A stretch of 47,029 bases of DNA from CAZRHR01 sp964599915. Its GTDB lineage: Bacteria; Bacteroidota; Bacteroidia; CAIKAF01. This document shows, one piece after another, positions 45,096 to 47,029 of this stretch (within the stretch, counting starts at the first letter, position 1; every line of letters starts with the position of its first letter). The notes under the pieces are model-generated. The model was not told where the DNA came from. It was given only the letters and a program-made list of their open reading frames with translations, and made no database searches. The stretch covers positions 1-47,029 of the forward strand of contig CAZRHR010000012.1 in NCBI GenBank assembly GCA_964599915.1. The letters run 5' to 3'. Position numbers and translations under genes: made by a program.

Positions 45096-45125
45096 CAAAT
45101 ATATGGAGAAAAACTCCCAATGCAA
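45096..45125 (-). promoter_or_regulatory. Promoter of the tRNA-Glu/rpsT transcript
   Basis: Minus strand: TTG (45125-45123), 19 bases, TATATTTG (45103-45096), full Bacteroidota consensus, 20 bases upstream of the tRNA 5' end. Confidence 0.65.
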
Positions 45126-45285
45126 TAGGTCAAGTGTTTTTTTTTCGTCTCTTTCCTCAAAACCTTGATTTAGAAAGTGATTTTTTAACTTTTGCTTCTA
45201 CAAAAATCTCTATTACCCCGTGTACTTTGATAAATGAACATCAAAATCAGCTGCTATAGATTCCTGCAGCAATCTACGGAAATAC

Positions 45286-45293
45286 TATCTTTG
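45286..45293 (+). promoter_or_regulatory. -7 promoter element of enolase
   Basis: TATCTTTG, a perfect TAnnTTTG match, 41 bases before ATG 45335; TTC lies about 22 bases upstream as a weak -33. Confidence 0.45.
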
Positions 45294-45334
45294 CAGCCAA
45301 TTTAGACATCACAAATCCATTTAAAATAAACCTC

Positions 45335-46618
45335 ATGAGTTTTATTGCCAAGATTCAAGCCCGACAAATTCTAGATTCTCGCGGAAATCCTACCGTAGAG
45401 GTAGAAGTGATTACGGATTCCAATGGATTTGGAAGGGCTGCCGTTCCCTCCGGCGCCAGTACAGGTGTTCATGAAGCTGTAGAGCTTAGAGATAATGATA
45501 CCACCACCTACATGGGCAAGGGTGTATTACAAGCAGTTCAACATGTGAATACGGTGCTTAACGAGGAACTTCAAGGCATGTACATCCATGACTTACGAAG
45601 TATCGACCAAAAAATGATTGCACTGGATGGCACATCCAATAAAGGAAAGTTAGGTGCAAATGCCATCCTTGGGGTTTCATTGGCTGCCGCAAAAGCAGCT
45701 TCTAATGATGCAGGTCAACCTTTGTACCGCTACCTAGGTGGGATGAATGCTCGTATGCTTCCGGTTCCAATGATGAATATCCTTAATGGAGGAAGCCATG
45801 CAGATAACGGTATCGATTTCCAGGAATTCATGATTATGCCTGTAGGTGCATCACGCTTTTCAGAGGCACTTCGCATGGGTACAGAGATTTTCCATCACCT
45901 TAAATCTGTGCTCAAATCCAAAGGTTTATCCACCAATGTTGGAGATGAAGGCGGATTTGCTCCGAACATTCGTTCCAATGAGGAAGCCATTCAAATGGTC
46001 ATGATGGCCATTGAAAAAGCAGGATACCGTCCCGGGGAAGAAATTCTAATTGCCCTTGACCCAGCTTCTTCTGAATTCTATTTACCCGAAGAAGGGAAAT
46101 ACCACTTTAAAAAATCAACTGGAGAAAAGTTGACTTCAACTGAAATGGCTGCCTATTGGGAAGATTGGTGCAACCGCTACCCCATCATTTCCATCGAAGA
46201 TGGCATGGCCGAAGATGATTGGGCTGGCTGGAAAACCATGACAGAATCCCTAGGACACCGCATTCAGTTGGTTGGAGATGATTTGTTCGTAACCAACACA
46301 GAACGCTTGACTCAAGGAATTCAAACCCAAACCGCAAACGCTATTCTTATCAAAGTAAACCAAATTGGTTCTTTGACAGAAACTGCCGCGGCCATTGAAT
46401 TGGCAAAAGCCCATCAATACGCTAGCGTGATGAGTCATAGAAGTGGAGAAACAGAAGACTCGACCATTGCTGACTTAGCAGTTGCCTTCAATACAGGTCA
46501 AATAAAAACCGGTTCCGCCTCCCGTTCAGATAGGATTGCGAAATATAACCAGCTGCTGCGTATAGAAGAAATGCTAGGAGATCATGCGGTATTCCAGAAT
46601 CCATTCAAAAAAATCTGA
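45335..46618 (+). CDS. eno: Enolase (2-phosphoglycerate dehydratase)
   Basis: 427 residues, standard length. It interconverts 2-phosphoglycerate and phosphoenolpyruvate in glycolysis. Motifs: ILDSRGNPTVEVEV, PSGASTGVHEAVELRD, LPVPMMNILNGGSHADN, Mg ligands in LDPASSEF, SIEDGMAEDDW and VGDDLFVTN, catalytic Lys in ILIKVNQIG, and SHRSGETEDSTIADLAVAF with GQIKTGSASRSDRIAKYNQLLRIEE. No signs of transfer or damage. Monocistronic with own promoter and terminator. Confidence 0.97.
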   Translation: MSFIAKIQARQILDSRGNPTVEVEVITDSNGFGRAAVPSGASTGVHEAVELRDNDTTTYMGKGVLQAVQHVNTVLNEELQGMYIHDLRSIDQKMIALDGTSNKGKLGANAILGVSLAAAKAASNDAGQPLYRYLGGMNARMLPVPMMNILNGGSHADNGIDFQEFMIMPVGASRFSEALRMGTEIFHHLKSVLKSKGLSTNVGDEGGFAPNIRSNEEAIQMVMMAIEKAGYRPGEEILIALDPASSEFYLPEEGKYHFKKSTGEKLTSTEMAAYWEDWCNRYPIISIEDGMAEDDWAGWKTMTESLGHRIQLVGDDLFVTNTERLTQGIQTQTANAILIKVNQIGSLTETAAAIELAKAHQYASVMSHRSGETEDSTIADLAVAFNTGQIKTGSASRSDRIAKYNQLLRIEEMLGDHAVFQNPFKKI

Positions 46619-46638
46619 TTCCTCTATTGATTATAATT

Positions 46639-46664
46639 AAGGGCCTTTCAGGGCCCTTTTTTTT
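46639..46664 (+). terminator. Rho-independent terminator of eno
   Basis: AAGGGCC and GGCCCTT form a 7-bp stem with 6-base loop, then a T-run (46657-46664). It starts 20 bases after the enolase stop. Confidence 0.85.
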
Positions 46665-47029
46665 GAATTGACTCTATCACTTGGTTTGACTAGGTCTAGA
46701 TATCGAAGATATTTAAGCCTCAAATTGTCAATGATGTAATGTTTTGCTCGCGAATCTAAAACAATGAGTGGACATGGCTAAGGGTCAACAGGGGTGCATC
46801 CTAACCAGTCGGCCGGATGGACATCCCATGGGATCGCCGTTTGCGACACCTCATGTCTCCGATGCGACTCCTGTCTTTTGATTGGTCTTGCTTCAACTTT
46901 TTAATTTCCGCTTTTCCAACCTTCCGACTCCATCGCATCTTCATTAAACCTCGGATGCATTACCAGTGCATCCCGCTCTAGGCCCGGGATTCCCGCCTAG
47001 TCATAGGCACAAAGCGCGCTCCATGCCTA
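46665..47029. repeat. Non-coding tail with clustered palindromes
   Basis: No credible ORF. Near the right end, three hairpins are packed together: GGATGCA/TGCATCC with a 7-base loop (46953-46973), CTAGGC/GCCTAG (46978-47000) and CCTA/TAGG (46996-47007, overlapping). A GGTGCATCC half-copy lies at 46793-46801. The layout resembles an extragenic palindromic repeat cluster or the edge of a mobile element that continues past the window. Confidence 0.5.

Overview
The window comes from a Bacteroidota genome, probably an environmental scaffold. It contains type IX secretion (T9SS) cargo with C-terminal sorting domains, SprB-type adhesion repeats, a gliding-motility-type C-terminal tail, PorT-like barrels, DUF4831, DUF4197 and DUF6787 proteins, and promoters of the Bacteroidota type (TAnnTTTG at -7, TTG-like at -33). 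Rank below phylum cannot be read safely from the sequence. A run of exactly 100 N (13223-13322) marks a scaffolding gap.

Layout. 1-470: tail of a gliding-motility-associated protein, then a repeat-filled intergenic stretch. 470-3185: a secreted glycine-rich (ALK/LTK-type) surface protein and a methyltransferase, both on the minus strand. 3450-13152: a seven-gene plus-strand operon encoding the whole reductive pyrimidine catabolic route: PreT/PreA reduce uracil or thymine, dihydropyrimidinase opens the ring, beta-ureidopropionase releases beta-amino acid, NH3 and CO2, a class III transaminase makes the semialdehyde, and an MmsA-type dehydrogenase makes the acyl-CoA. An NCS1 permease supplies substrate. 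A strong terminator follows. 13223-13626: gap flanked by palindromic repeats. 13627-17702: FecA-like TonB receptor, PrxQ peroxiredoxin and an MFS transporter. 17758-19529: a small HTH regulator, a candidate small RNA and a surface-repeat protein. 20811-26257: a tight five-gene minus-strand operon (T9SS protein, Na+/solute symporter, DUF4831 lipoprotein, beta-barrel, lipoprotein). 26365-33852: small secreted proteins, a four-PAS histidine kinase, a TolB-like/DUF6787/SDR operon, and a PAS-response regulator hybrid. 34011-39304: an outer-membrane protein, a Gcr-family membrane protein and gyrB. 39447-43259: a large SprB-repeat adhesin gene broken by three in-frame stops. 43465-46618: MFS transporter, rpsT, tRNA-Glu and enolase. 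The last 360 bases hold only palindromic repeat-like sequence.

The most notable observation is the adhesin gene. It has an intact promoter, signal-peptide coding sequence, nine SprB repeats and a T9SS sorting domain in one uninterrupted frame, yet carries TGA, TAG and TAG at three positions. One is exactly the invariant Trp of a SprB repeat, and the other two are also best explained as Trp codons, so all three look like TGG changed by G-to-A. Other points are promoters that abut start codons (likely leaderless mRNAs), a candidate ~60-nt RNA, a large periplasmic insert in the NCS1 permease, and a gyrB terminator that touches the next start codon.
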